This document shows, in pieces, positions 1 through 9,256 of a DNA stretch of 64,000 nt. Position 1 is the stretch's first letter. Every line of letters begins with the position of its first letter. A program made the position numbers and the translations under genes. The notes below the pieces were generated by a model that was not told the origin of the DNA, did no database searches, and saw only the letters and a list, made by a program, of their open reading frames with translations. Source of the stretch: CAYJLF01 sp964371055 (lineage in GTDB: Bacteria; Eisenbacteria; RBG-16-71-46; CAIMUX01); the NCBI GenBank assembly GCA_964371055.1, contig CAYJLF010000010.1:104668-168667 (forward strand), written 5' to 3'.

Positions 1-2283
1 CACATCCGCTACTGGAACGACATCGCGTTCATCTACCGGACGCTGGTCGAGTACTACGGCTATGCCGACGACCACATCCGCGTCTGCATGTCGGACGGAA
101 CCAGTCCGGCCGCCGACCGCTCCGACGGCACCAACTCGCCGACCGACCTCGACGGCGACGGCGACGCCGATACCGAGTACCCCGCCACGCTCCAGTACAT
201 CGGCCAGGTCTTCGGCGAGCTGGCAGCCACGCTCACGCCCAGCGACCAGCTCTTCATCTTCACCACCGATCATGGTGGCCAGCAGTCGGGGCAGGATTGC
301 TACCTCAATCTCTGGAACTGGGAAGAACTCCACGACCAGCAGATGGCGGCCTATGTCGCCGCCCTCCCCTGCCAGTCGATCATCTGCACCTTCGAGCAGT
401 GCTACAGCGGCGGCATGGTCGACGATCTGGCCGGGGACGGCCGGGTCATCGCCACCGCCGCGGCCTGGAACGAGCTCTCCTGGGCGATGGCCCCCGACTA
501 CATCTACGACACCTTCGTCTACCACTGGACCTGCGCCGTCGGCTGGGAGACCCCCTCGGGAGCTCCGGTCGACGCCGACACCAACAACGACGGGCTGGTC
601 TCGATGCGCGAAGCGTTCCTCTATGCGGAGGCGCATGACAACGACGACGAGACGCCGCAGTACAGCAGCACCCCAGCCAACCTCGGCGAGATGCTGAACC
701 TGCTCGGCAACCTCGAGGGGGTCTACCTCGCGCTCGGTGCGATCACGATCGACGACGACAACGCCGGCGCGTCCTCGGGCAACGGCGACGGCGTAATCGA
801 CTTCGGGGAGACGATCGAGTTGACCGTCGCGCTTCAGAACATGGGGCTGTCGGGGGCAGATAACGTCATGGCCACGCTCGGATCCTCGTCCGGCTACGTG
901 ACCGTGGTGAGCGCGGCCGGGGCGTACGGGGCGATCCCCTCGGAGGGAACGGCGACGAACACCCACCCGTTCGTCTTCAGCGTGGCGAACGACGTCCCGA
1001 ACGGCGAGTCGCTCGGTCTCTCCCTGACGGTCAACGAGGAGCCCGGCCTCCTGATTCTGCCGCTCGAAGCCAATGCTCCCGCCTACGCGGTCGAGGTCTA
1101 CCTCGTCGACGACAGCAGCGGAGACAACGACGGGATCGTGGATCCGGGCGAACTGGTGGCGCTGGTGCTCCGCTTTGCCAATCAGGGCGGCTGCGCGTCG
1201 CCCGACCTCACCGCGGCGCTGGAGAGCAGCGGCTACTTCACCTGCGGCGAGACGCCGGTCCCGGTGGGGGTCCTCCCGGCGGGCGGAGAGTCGCTCGTGG
1301 GCGGCTTCCTGGTGCAGGTCGCACCCGAGTGTCCCCCGATCATCACGGGGCAGCTCACGCTCGCGCTGGCCGGCCCCGCGGCGTACTCCGCGACGGCCGG
1401 GCTGCGTCTCCCGGTCGGACCCTGGTTCGATGACGCCGAGTCCGATGTCGCCTGGATGCTCGGCGTGGCTGGAGACAACGCCACGAGCGGCCAGTGGGTG
1501 CGCGCCGATCCGGTCGGCACCACCTACAACGGCCAGCCGTGCCAGCCGGAGGACGACCACACCGCAAACCCCGCGCATATCTGTTTCGTGACCGGCAACG
1601 GCACGGCCGGCGGGGCGGCGGGGGAGGCCGACGTCGACGGCGGAACCACCACGTTGCTCTCGCCCGCTTTCAACCTGCAGGATGCGACCGCCGCCTCGAT
1701 CTCCTATTGGCGGTGGTACACCAACAACCTCGGCAACAGCCCATCCCAGGACTACTGGAACGTCGAGGTCACCTCCGACGGCTCGACCTGGGTGCCGCTG
1801 GAACACACCACGGAGAGTGCGAACGCCTGGACTGAATACGCGTTCGATCTCGCCGGGGTCGTACCGTTCACCAACGGAGTGCGCTTCCGGTTCGTGGCCT
1901 CCGACGCGTCGCCGGGCTCGCTGGTCGAGGCGGCGGTCGACGACATCATGGTCACGATCATCCGTCCCGGCTCCTCCTCCGGCGTGAACGAGAGCGACGC
2001 CGGGCTCGTGACCGGGCTCGGTCCCTGTCGGCCGAATCCGATCGGCGCGTCCGCGACTCTGAGCTATCGCCTGGCGGCGCGCAGCGCGGTGCGGCTCGAT
2101 CTCTACGACGTCGCCGGCCGGCACGTCCGCACGCTGGTGGACGGCCCCGTCGAGGCGGGCGAACGGACGGTCGACTTCCGGTCGATCGATGCGGACGGCA
2201 GGAGGATCGCGTCGGGGATCTACTTCCTTCGGCTGGAGACTCCGGAGGTCACGCAGATCCGGCAGGTCACGATCGTCCAGTAG
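1..2283 (+). CDS. Secreted C13/caspase-like cysteine peptidase with FlgD-like C-terminal domain (5' end outside window)
   Basis: The frame is open from base 1, so the gene is cut at its 5' end; 760 codons plus the TAG stop are visible. The first third looks like a clan-CD (C13/legumain-like) peptidase: a histidine in the motif TTDHGG at about 271 and a cysteine in EQCYSGG at about 400 match the His-Gly and Cys of the catalytic dyad. Aspartate-rich DxDGDGD loops near 150-180 may bind calcium. The middle (about 720-1420) contains two CARDB-like beta domains, followed by a jelly-roll/MAM-like stretch (about 1430-1960). The last 90 residues form a FlgD-type Ig domain (PNP..., LYDVAGRHVRTL, ASGIYFLRLE), which in FCB-group bacteria is a secretion or attachment tail. 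It is probably exported and surface-bound. The substrate is unknown. Confidence 0.8.
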   Translation, partial: HIRYWNDIAFIYRTLVEYYGYADDHIRVCMSDGTSPAADRSDGTNSPTDLDGDGDADTEYPATLQYIGQVFGELAATLTPSDQLFIFTTDHGGQQSGQDCYLNLWNWEELHDQQMAAYVAALPCQSIICTFEQCYSGGMVDDLAGDGRVIATAAAWNELSWAMAPDYIYDTFVYHWTCAVGWETPSGAPVDADTNNDGLVSMREAFLYAEAHDNDDETPQYSSTPANLGEMLNLLGNLEGVYLALGAITIDDDNAGASSGNGDGVIDFGETIELTVALQNMGLSGADNVMATLGSSSGYVTVVSAAGAYGAIPSEGTATNTHPFVFSVANDVPNGESLGLSLTVNEEPGLLILPLEANAPAYAVEVYLVDDSSGDNDGIVDPGELVALVLRFANQGGCASPDLTAALESSGYFTCGETPVPVGVLPAGGESLVGGFLVQVAPECPPIITGQLTLALAGPAAYSATAGLRLPVGPWFDDAESDVAWMLGVAGDNATSGQWVRADPVGTTYNGQPCQPEDDHTANPAHICFVTGNGTAGGAAGEADVDGGTTTLLSPAFNLQDATAASISYWRWYTNNLGNSPSQDYWNVEVTSDGSTWVPLEHTTESANAWTEYAFDLAGVVPFTNGVRFRFVASDASPGSLVEAAVDDIMVTIIRPGSSSGVNESDAGLVTGLGPCRPNPIGASATLSYRLAARSAVRLDLYDVAGRHVRTLVDGPVEAGERTVDFRSIDADGRRIASGIYFLRLETPEVTQIRQVTIVQ

Positions 2284-2300
2284 CCGTGTCCGGAGTCAAA

Positions 2301-2330
2301 ACAGGGTGCGGAATTGCTTCCGCACCCTGT
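2301..2330. terminator. Hairpin between convergent genes, probable bidirectional terminator
   Basis: A perfect 11-bp stem (ACAGGGTGCGG and its complement) encloses an 8-nt loop. It lies 18 nt after the stop of the plus-strand peptidase. A short T-run follows the stem only on the minus strand, so it may also end the convergent minus-strand gene at 2445. Confidence 0.65.
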
Positions 2331-2444
2331 CCAACCGCGGGGCGCCGCGGGCTGGTCAGTGGGAGCGGGCCGCTGCGGTTCATGCCTGCGGTTCTCAGGC
2401 CCGCTCCCCTTCGATCGATGTGAGCTTACGAACGATTCCGTCAC

Positions 2445-3155
2445 CTAACGATAGAGCGACTTGATGGCTCCCCAACTCGACTCGTCGACCGGCACTGTGC
2501 ACTCCCGGATGTCGAGCGTGGCGCTGAAGATCACGCCGCTGACGACGAAGCCGGCATCCCGGTTGTAGATCTGGAGCCGATTCGTGCCGCAATGCAGGAG
2601 TGACGTCACCTCGGCCGCGGCCAGGGTCTCGGCCGCGTAGTTGCCTCCGAAGATGCTGGGGTTGACCGCGACGCCGTTCAGATAGACGCCGTCCGGGTTG
2701 CCGCCGCCCCATGCCGCCGGGTCGCCGAGCGCGTCATCCGTAGCCCAGCAGAAGTTAAGCATGGCGAACTCGATGCAGCAGGTCTCGACTTCGAACTCGT
2801 AGCAGTAAAGCGCCGACGCCGGCGTGTTGGATGCGTCGATGCCGATCCACTGGGCCTGGGGATCGCAGGGGAGATGCTGTAGCCACGCGGGGTATCCCGG
2901 TGTGACGATGGCATCGGGTCCGTTGCAGGCCGCGTCGAACTCGGCCGCGGTGAAAGGCGCGGCGGAGAGCGGTGCACCGCCCGACCCGACGAGCATCGTG
3001 ATGTTGGGATCAGGATTTCCCGGCGCGGCGTTGCCGCTGCGCAGGGTGATAACCTCGTTGGCCGAGGCGCCACCGACTCCGGCCGGGAGGAGGATGGCGA
3101 CGAGGGCGAGGGCACGGAATACGCGCTGTCTCGAATCGGTGAAGGACATCCGCAT
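2445..3155 (-). CDS. Secreted protein of unknown function with a SWGAIKSLYR C-terminal tail
   Basis: The protein has 236 residues. A Sec signal peptide covers about residues 1-32 (basic start, then a hydrophobic run ending SANE). The body matches no family I recognise; it is rich in aromatic residues and has six or more cysteines (for example ETCCIEF), suggesting disulfides outside the cytoplasm. The last twelve residues, ESSWGAIKSLYR, resemble the end of the unrelated beta-helix protein at 26825-28210 and may be a short targeting tail. The start at 3155 follows AGGGG by six bases; a second ATG two codons in is also possible. It is transcribed alone, towards the hairpin at 2301. Confidence 0.7.
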   Translation of the reverse strand: MRMSFTDSRQRVFRALALVAILLPAGVGGASANEVITLRSGNAAPGNPDPNITMLVGSGGAPLSAAPFTAAEFDAACNGPDAIVTPGYPAWLQHLPCDPQAQWIGIDASNTPASALYCYEFEVETCCIEFAMLNFCWATDDALGDPAAWGGGNPDGVYLNGVAVNPSIFGGNYAAETLAAAEVTSLLHCGTNRLQIYNRDAGFVVSGVIFSATLDIRECTVPVDESSWGAIKSLYR

Positions 3156-3261
3156 GGCAAGCCCCTATCTCTCTCTATGATTTCTGAACGGTTGCGTGCC
3201 GCCGCGGGGCGGGTTGAGTCAGGTGCCGGCGCCGCGCGATCGTCAGGCCCCGACAATCCGA

Positions 3262-3290
3262 AGAATACGATAAAAGAGATCGAATGTCAT
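3262..3290 (-). promoter_or_regulatory. Sigma70-like promoter for the 2445-3155 gene
   Basis: On the minus strand ATGACA (3285-3290) and TATTCT (3262-3267) are spaced by 17 nt, about 107 nt before the start codon, in a locally AT-rich patch. Matches are 5/6 and 4/6. Confidence 0.4.
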
Positions 3291-3371
3291 CAGAAACAGG
3301 GGTGATGCATATCATGAGACTGGATAATCCAATTGCAGGCTGAGTCGGCTCCGGGCCTGATGGTCAGCCTC

Positions 3372-5204
3372 TCACTCCCACTCGATCGTTCCCGGAGGCT
3401 TGGAGGTCACGTCCAGGACGAGGCCGGAAACCCCCGACAAGGCCAGGATCGAAGCGCCAAGCTCTCCGATCAACCCGGCGGGCAGCATCGTGGCTCGGGC
3501 CGTCATCGCGCGCTCTGAGAGCACGGGTCGCACGATCACGAGTTCGCTCCCGGCGCCGTCGAACTCGATCGGCGCGAGCACGGTCGGACACTGCCAGATC
3601 GCATCGTAGAGCCCGTGGCGCCGCAGCCCCTCCATGACGAGTTGGTCGGCCTCGCGCAGCAGATCGAGGCGGGCCCGGGTCATCTTCGCGGAGACCGGCC
3701 GAGCGGTCCGCGGCATCCGCGGCGCGAGGTTCCATACGCAGCGGTTCACGCCCGGCACGCGCTTCAGGATCTCGCCGGCCGCCTCGACGATGCGTTCACC
3801 CGGCAGCTCGCCGTGGAGTTTGCCGTGCAGCAGGACCGGGTGCTCGTACGATCGCAAATCGGCCTTCACGCCGACCGACCGGATCGGCAGGACCATCGCC
3901 TCCAGGCCGAAGTCGCGGGCCACGGCGGCTGCCGCCGGGGTCAGCGCCGCTGCCTCCGCCGGGTCCTCTTTGCCGGAAGCGCACAGCAGGCGAACCCCCA
4001 GCCCGGGTCCCGGGAAGGGATGACGCCAGAGCGCCTCGCGGGGGATCCCGAGCTTCTCGCCCAGCTCGCGCACCTCGACCTTGTAGAGCTCGGCCAGCGG
4101 TTCGACGACGCGCCCCTGTCGGATCAGCTCCTCGACCAACGGCACGCGGTTGTGGTGCGTCTTGATCGTGTCGGCGCGCTTCGTCCCGCCGGTCTCGATC
4201 GTATCGGGGTAGATGGTCCCCTGGCCCAACAGGTGCTGCGCGATCCCCAGGCGGGATCCTTCGCGCTGGAAGACCCGGATGAAGGTCTCGCCGATCCGAT
4301 GGCGCTTCTGTTCCGGCTCGATCGCGTCGGCGAGAGCGTGGAGGAAGTCCTCGGTGGCATCGACGAAGTGAAGGTTCCGATCGAGGCCGAGCTCGCGAAA
4401 CATCGCGAGCACGCTCTGGCTCTCGTCCTTCCGCATGAGGCCGTTGTCGATGTGCAGCAGATGAAGCCGTTCTGGCCCGAGCGCCTGGCCGAGGATCCGT
4501 GCCGCCACGGTCGAGTCGACGCCACCCGAGACGAGCAGGAAGACCGAGCCGTCGCCGACCTGCCGGCGGATCCGTTCGATCTCTTCCTCCAGGAATGTCT
4601 CCATGGTCCAGGTCGGCGCGCAGCCGCAGATCTCCCTCACGAAGTTGGCGATCATCCGGTCGCCCTGGATGGTGTCGTCGACCTCCGGGTGGAACTGGAA
4701 GCCGTAACGCCGGAGCCGGTCGGATCCGATCGCCGCGAACCGGTGGGCCTGCTTCTCGTCGGCGAGGAAGCTGTAGCCATACTCCTCGAAGCCGTCGCCG
4801 ACCCCGACCACCGAGTCGAAGTGGCTCATGAAGACGCTCTCGACCGCGGAGAGCCCCCGGAAGAGCGGATGATCCCGCAGGATCCGGAAGTTGGCGTTTC
4901 CCCACTCGCGCCCGCCGTGCTCCACCTGTCCGCCGTAGTGCTTGGCGATCTCCTGGTGGCCGAAGCAGAAGCCCAGGATCGGGAGGTCGAGGTCGTAGAT
5001 CTCCTTGTTGTAGGCGGAGTCCTCGCCCTGCGACGACAGGGCCGGGCTGCCGGAGATGATGATCCCCTTGTACCGTCGATAGAGATCCGTGGGATCCTCG
5101 GGCTGGCGGATCTCGGCCAGCACGTGCGCCCGGCGTACCTTGGTGGCGATGAGATGGGCGTACTGACCGCCGAAGTCGATGACCGCGATGGCGTCGTGCT
5201 TCAT
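3372..5204 (-). CDS. guaA: GMP synthase (glutamine-hydrolysing), long eukaryote-like form
   Basis: The enzyme converts XMP, ATP and glutamine to GMP in the cytosol. The N-terminal class-I glutamine amidotransferase domain has the nucleophile Cys80 (GFCFGHQ) and His172/Glu174 (FHPEV). The ATP pyrophosphatase domain starts near residue 205 with the PP-loop SGGVDST (226-232). The start codon at 5204 gives MKHDAIAVIDFGGQY, the expected family start. At 610 residues it is about 85 longer than E. coli GuaA. The extra length lies in the C-terminal dimerisation region and aligns by eye with the two-part (D1/D2) region of human GMPS: LPIRSVGVKADLRSY and a later TSKPPGTIEWE end. The gene stands alone, divergent from lepB. 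Confidence 0.95.
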   Translation of the reverse strand: MKHDAIAVIDFGGQYAHLIATKVRRAHVLAEIRQPEDPTDLYRRYKGIIISGSPALSSQGEDSAYNKEIYDLDLPILGFCFGHQEIAKHYGGQVEHGGREWGNANFRILRDHPLFRGLSAVESVFMSHFDSVVGVGDGFEEYGYSFLADEKQAHRFAAIGSDRLRRYGFQFHPEVDDTIQGDRMIANFVREICGCAPTWTMETFLEEEIERIRRQVGDGSVFLLVSGGVDSTVAARILGQALGPERLHLLHIDNGLMRKDESQSVLAMFRELGLDRNLHFVDATEDFLHALADAIEPEQKRHRIGETFIRVFQREGSRLGIAQHLLGQGTIYPDTIETGGTKRADTIKTHHNRVPLVEELIRQGRVVEPLAELYKVEVRELGEKLGIPREALWRHPFPGPGLGVRLLCASGKEDPAEAAALTPAAAAVARDFGLEAMVLPIRSVGVKADLRSYEHPVLLHGKLHGELPGERIVEAAGEILKRVPGVNRCVWNLAPRMPRTARPVSAKMTRARLDLLREADQLVMEGLRRHGLYDAIWQCPTVLAPIEFDGAGSELVIVRPVLSERAMTARATMLPAGLIGELGASILALSGVSGLVLDVTSKPPGTIEWE

Positions 5205-5432
5205 TCCCCGTGATCTCCGGGTGGACGGTGGCGAGGGTGTGACCCAGGACGATACCGCCCGGCGGCGACGCGCGGCCAGAAGGGATTTGCTGGGGGGAGG
5301 CGGGGCGCCTGGGAGGGAGGGAGCGGGACCGCCTGGGATGGGTGGGCTCGGAACTACGCTCCCGGCTCCGACGTAGAGGGAGCCATGTCCAGAGGCTCTT
5401 CCCCTTCCACCCGACCCCGAGGAGGCACCTTC

Positions 5433-6179
5433 ATGATGCATCCGCCGATTCCGCCGTGCCCGCAGCCGCGACCCCTCCGGCGCGCGTACCGGGCTCTCCG
5501 CTCGATCTGGCCCCCGATCCGGGACACGCTGCTTCTCTTCCTTGCCCTCCTCGCCATCCAGACCGGCGTGGTCCAGGCCTACGTCGTTCCCACCGGCTCG
5601 ATGGAACGGACCATCCTGCCCGGCGAACTGATCCTGGCCGACAAGGTGACGCTGGGGCCGCGCACTCCGCAGTGGATCGGAGTGCCGTGGACGCGCCTCG
5701 GCTTCGATGTTCCTTCCGTCAAGCTGCCGGGCGTGCGTCACGTGCGGCGGGGAGACATCGTCGTGGTCGAGGTGCCGGTCGACCGGGTGACTCCCTACGT
5801 CAAGCGGGTGGTCGCCTTAGGAGGCGATGTGGTCGAGCTGCGCGGCAAGGAGCTCTACGTCAACGGGGAGAGGGCGGAAGCCGCGACCGCGGTGCATGCC
5901 GACCCGCGGATGTTCGCCTCAGGCTGGATCGATCCGGGGACGCTCGGAAGACTGGGCAATCGCGACCATTGGGGACCGTATACCGTCCCGGCGGGGCAGG
6001 TCTTCCTGCTGGGCGACAATCGGGACTTCTCGGCTGATTCACGCTACTGGGGGCCTGTTCCCGAGAAGAACATCATCGGTCGGGCGCGGCTGGTCCTGGC
6101 TTCGTGGGACCAAAAGGAAACGCCCGAGGCGCCCTGGAAGGGGCTGCGACTCGGGCGAACCTGTACGATGCTCGACTAG
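5433..6179 (+). CDS. lepB: Signal peptidase I
   Basis: This 248-residue inner-membrane serine protease removes signal peptides from exported proteins, which fits the many secreted proteins nearby. One transmembrane segment (about residues 25-45, DTLLLFLALLAIQTGVV) precedes the catalytic serine in PTGSMERTI. The catalytic lysine is in YVKRVVALGGD, and the conserved box GDNRDFSADSRYWGPV follows near residue 200. I chose the ATG at 5433 because GAGGAGG lies seven bases upstream; an ATG at 5385 in the same frame has no such site. It is monocistronic, with the next gene convergent 36 bp away. Confidence 0.95.
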   Translation: MMHPPIPPCPQPRPLRRAYRALRSIWPPIRDTLLLFLALLAIQTGVVQAYVVPTGSMERTILPGELILADKVTLGPRTPQWIGVPWTRLGFDVPSVKLPGVRHVRRGDIVVVEVPVDRVTPYVKRVVALGGDVVELRGKELYVNGERAEAATAVHADPRMFASGWIDPGTLGRLGNRDHWGPYTVPAGQVFLLGDNRDFSADSRYWGPVPEKNIIGRARLVLASWDQKETPEAPWKGLRLGRTCTMLD

Positions 6180-6214
6180 CGGAACTGACGAACGGAACCG
6201 GCCGAGCGTCCGAA

Positions 6215-6916
6215 TCAGCCGCGCAGCCGTCTCCGGCCGAAGAACGCCGCGCCGACGATGCCGGCGCCGAGGAGGAGCAGGCTGCCCGGCTCGGGGACGG
6301 GCGGCGTGGGCGGCTCCGGTCCACCGAAGGTGTCGGGCACCAGCAGGTGGTAGTCGAGCGAACCGTCCGCGGCCGGGCCCAGAGGATCGGTGTCGTTCGC
6401 CGTCAGGCCCATGTTCCAGGCGCTGTTGACGCCATACCCGCCGGCGTTGCCGTTCTTCGCGTAGAAGTCGCCCCAGACCGGCATGCGCCAGGAGTCGAAG
6501 GTGATGCTGGTAAGGAGTCCGTCGGCGTCGTCGAACTTGATCCCGTAGATCGAGCCCGGCATGTTCGGGTTGCCCGGGCCGCCGGAGAAGGTCCCGATCT
6601 CGATCTCCTCGAAATCTCCGCTCGCGTTGAAGATGTGCTCCTCCGTGAAGGTCGCGGAGGTCTCCAGGATGAAGTGACTCGTCTCACCCGCCGGGTGGCT
6701 GAAGGAGTACGCGTAACGCCACGACTGGTCGACGTTTTGCGTCACCTGCCACGAAAGGGTCGTGGTGCCACCTTCGACCCAGTTTCCGGTCCCGGTGATC
6801 CCCCCACCCAGGAGGCTCGTCAGGGACCCGCTGAAAGCGAAAGCCGGGCTGCCGGCTACCGCCAGGACGACCAAGGCCACGAGGGCCCCGGCCACGAACC
6901 GCGCTGCTGTCTTCAT
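6215..6916 (-). CDS. PEP-CTERM sorting-domain protein
   Basis: This 233-residue exported protein has a signal peptide (MKTAARFVAGALVALVVLA...AFA) and a canonical PEP-CTERM tail. The tail is VPEPGSLLLLGAGIVGAAF followed by GRRRLRG, that is Pro-Glu-Pro, a transmembrane helix and a basic end. Such tails are processed by exosortases, and none is encoded in this window. The beta-rich body has no recognised domain. The start at 6916 has GAGGTAGG a few bases upstream and puts the signal peptide at the N-terminus. It lacks the 20-bp upstream element shared by the other two PEP-CTERM genes here. Confidence 0.85.
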   Translation of the reverse strand: MKTAARFVAGALVALVVLAVAGSPAFAFSGSLTSLLGGGITGTGNWVEGGTTTLSWQVTQNVDQSWRYAYSFSHPAGETSHFILETSATFTEEHIFNASGDFEEIEIGTFSGGPGNPNMPGSIYGIKFDDADGLLTSITFDSWRMPVWGDFYAKNGNAGGYGVNSAWNMGLTANDTDPLGPAADGSLDYHLLVPDTFGGPEPPTPPVPEPGSLLLLGAGIVGAAFFGRRRLRG

Positions 6917-7164
6917 TCTGCCTACCTCGGTTGAATAGTCTAACCCTATGCGCGATAGTGTATTAGCGAGGCGTTGCCGCCTCACGTGCATCGGCGCTTC
7001 GATCTACAGGTGTAAGTGTAGCAGAATTCCTACGCCGTTGACAACCCACAATGTTGTGACGAAGTCGCGATTGACGGTTTCACCTGTGCCACCGGACTAA
7101 GGGGACACCCCGAGAGGCGTTCGCCTGCTCCCCAGTTATCGACCGGCGCGCGAACGGGCTCCAC

Positions 7165-9054
7165 TCACTTCAGACCGAGGCGCAGCTCGTGGACTCCCTC
7201 GCGGGTCGTGATCTCCATCGGGAGGTGGAGCTTCTCGAAGACGCGCATCATGGGTCGGTTCTCGACTAAGACCTCGGCGGTGAGGGCCAGCAGTCCCTCC
7301 CGCTTCGCCAGGTAGACGAGGTACTGGAGCAGCTCTGTCCCGACCCCCTTGTTCTGGTACTCGTCGCGGACGGTGAAGGCGACATTGGCCGTGAGAATCT
7401 CCTCGTCGAGGTAGTACTCGGCGAGTCCGACCACATGGTCCTGCCCCTCGCGTTCCACGACCGCCAGGATCACCATCTCCTTGGAGTAGTCGATGACCGT
7501 GTACTCCTGCAGCTTCTCGTGGGGCATCTCCCGGCGGACCGTCATGAAGCGGGTATAGCGGCTCTGGTCGCTGAGGGAGTAGAAGAACGACTTGAGCAGC
7601 GGCTCGTCGGTGATCCGCACCGGGCGGAGCTGCACCGAAAGCCCCGTGCGGGTGACCTTCGAGGTCTCGAGGTGCTCAGGATACTCGCCGGCCTCGCCCG
7701 GAATGAAGGCCTGGTCGCGGTAGATGAGGTTCAGCTCCTTCGCCTGCCAGATGAGCCACGAGCGGAAGCGGGGATGCGCGATCGAGATCAGGGCCATCGC
7801 CCGCTCGCGGATGTTCTTGCCGTGGAGATGGGCGATGCCGTACTCGGTCACGACGTAGTGGACGTCGCCGCGGTTCAGCGTCACGCCGGCGCCCTGCTTG
7901 ACGAAGGGTGCGATGCGGGAGACCTCTCCCTTCTCCGCCGTCGACTGCAGCGCCAGGATCGAGGTGCCCCCCTTCGACAGCACGGCGCCGCGCATGAAGT
8001 CGGCCTGGCCGCCGATCCCGCTGTAGAAGATCGGCCCGATCGACTCGGCGGTGGCCTGGCCGGTCAGGTCGATCTCCATCGCGCTGTTGATCGCCACCAT
8101 GTTCTCGTGCCGGGCGATGATGAGCGGGTCATTGGTGTAGTCGATCGGGTGAAACTCGACCGCGGGGTTGTCGTCGATGAAGTCATAGGTCGAGCGATGC
8201 CCCATGCAGAAGCTGGCGACCGTCTTCCCTCGGTTCAGGCTCTTCCGCGAGTTGTCGACCACCCCCTTCTGGATCAGTCGCGCGATGCCGTCGCTCAGGA
8301 GTTCCGAGTGGACGCCGAGGTGCTTCTTGCGGTCGAGCGCCCCGAGGATCGCGTTCGGCACGCTGCCGTACCCGACCTGGATCGTGTCACCGTCCTGGAC
8401 GATTCGGGCGACGTAGCGGCCGATCTTCTCCGCGATTTCATCGGGCATCGTCGCCTCGAACTCGAGGACCGGCTCGTCGTGGATCACCGCCAGGTCGATC
8501 TGGTCGAGGTGAACGTAGCAGTCGCCGTAGACGCGCGGCATCTGCGGGTTGATCTGGGCGATGACCATGGCCGCGTTTTCCACCGCCGCCTTCACGATGT
8601 CGACGCTCACGCCCAGACTGACGTAGCCGTGCTCGTCGGGACGGGAGACCTGGATCAGGGCGACGTCGATCGGTACGAGCCGGCGACGCAGGAGGGCGGG
8701 AACCTGCGAGAGGAAGATCGGCGTGTAGTCGGCCCCGCCGCGGTTGACGAGTCCGCGGGTGTTGTTGCCGACGAAGAACGAGTTGTACCGCATGTGGGGG
8801 CGCAGTCGCTCGTCGTTGTACGGGGCCACGCCGAGGGTCCAGACCTGCAGGATCTCGGCATCGAGGATCGCCTTCGGGTTGTGGTGGACGAACTCCGTCA
8901 GGGTGCGCAGCAGGTACTGCGGCTCGGCGCAGGCGGTGCCGAGGAAGATCCGGTCGCCGGGGCGGATGTTGGCGAAGATCTTCTCCTCGGGGACGAACTT
9001 GTCCGGGTGTCGTTCCTGCAGGCGGGCGAGCGCCGCCGGGTCGGTCGGCTTCAT
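7165..9054 (-). CDS. Acetyl-CoA hydrolase/transferase family protein fused to a GNAT domain
   Basis: This 629-residue cytosolic fusion has two parts. Residues 1 to about 440 are an acetyl-CoA hydrolase / 4-hydroxybutyrate CoA-transferase domain, with glycine-rich CoA-site segments such as YSGIGGQADFMRGA and a family-typical C-terminal lobe (VTEYGIAHLHGKNIRERA). From about 480 to the end is a GNAT acetyltransferase domain containing the acetyl-CoA loop region (VRDEYQNKGVGTELLQYL). It likely moves CoA between short-chain acids. The GNAT part may acetylate a protein or act as a regulatory domain; this is inference. The architecture is known in other bacteria. The start MKPTDPAALARL has GAGG about 11 nt upstream; a further upstream start would add a non-conserved proline-rich stretch. 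Confidence 0.9.
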   Translation of the reverse strand: MKPTDPAALARLQERHPDKFVPEEKIFANIRPGDRIFLGTACAEPQYLLRTLTEFVHHNPKAILDAEILQVWTLGVAPYNDERLRPHMRYNSFFVGNNTRGLVNRGGADYTPIFLSQVPALLRRRLVPIDVALIQVSRPDEHGYVSLGVSVDIVKAAVENAAMVIAQINPQMPRVYGDCYVHLDQIDLAVIHDEPVLEFEATMPDEIAEKIGRYVARIVQDGDTIQVGYGSVPNAILGALDRKKHLGVHSELLSDGIARLIQKGVVDNSRKSLNRGKTVASFCMGHRSTYDFIDDNPAVEFHPIDYTNDPLIIARHENMVAINSAMEIDLTGQATAESIGPIFYSGIGGQADFMRGAVLSKGGTSILALQSTAEKGEVSRIAPFVKQGAGVTLNRGDVHYVVTEYGIAHLHGKNIRERAMALISIAHPRFRSWLIWQAKELNLIYRDQAFIPGEAGEYPEHLETSKVTRTGLSVQLRPVRITDEPLLKSFFYSLSDQSRYTRFMTVRREMPHEKLQEYTVIDYSKEMVILAVVEREGQDHVVGLAEYYLDEEILTANVAFTVRDEYQNKGVGTELLQYLVYLAKREGLLALTAEVLVENRPMMRVFEKLHLPMEITTREGVHELRLGLK

Positions 9055-9256
9055 GCTGGTCCTCGATAGGGTCGGATGGGAATTCAGGGCCGATCGGGGG
9101 GACGCTAGCACGGCAGGCGCGGGGCGGCAATGAGGGGCGGTCACCTGGGTTCCGCCCCCTCCTGATCACGGGCCGCAATTCGATCCCGGATGCCCCACGC
9201 GCTGGCGCGGGACTCGAGCCAGGCGGTAGACGCCGGCGGTTACTCCGTCCAGGCGC

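Noticed and set aside
3615..5213. Long open frame on the plus strand opposite guaA
   Set aside because: It is a high-GC antisense shadow: low-complexity Arg/Asp/Leu protein, no family motifs, while the opposite strand encodes an unmistakable GMP synthetase.
7012..7028. AAGTGTAGCAGAA before the first PEP-CTERM gene as a third copy of the shared element
   Set aside because: It needs a 2-nt insertion, lacks the AATGA part and lies about 100 bp from the start instead of 75.
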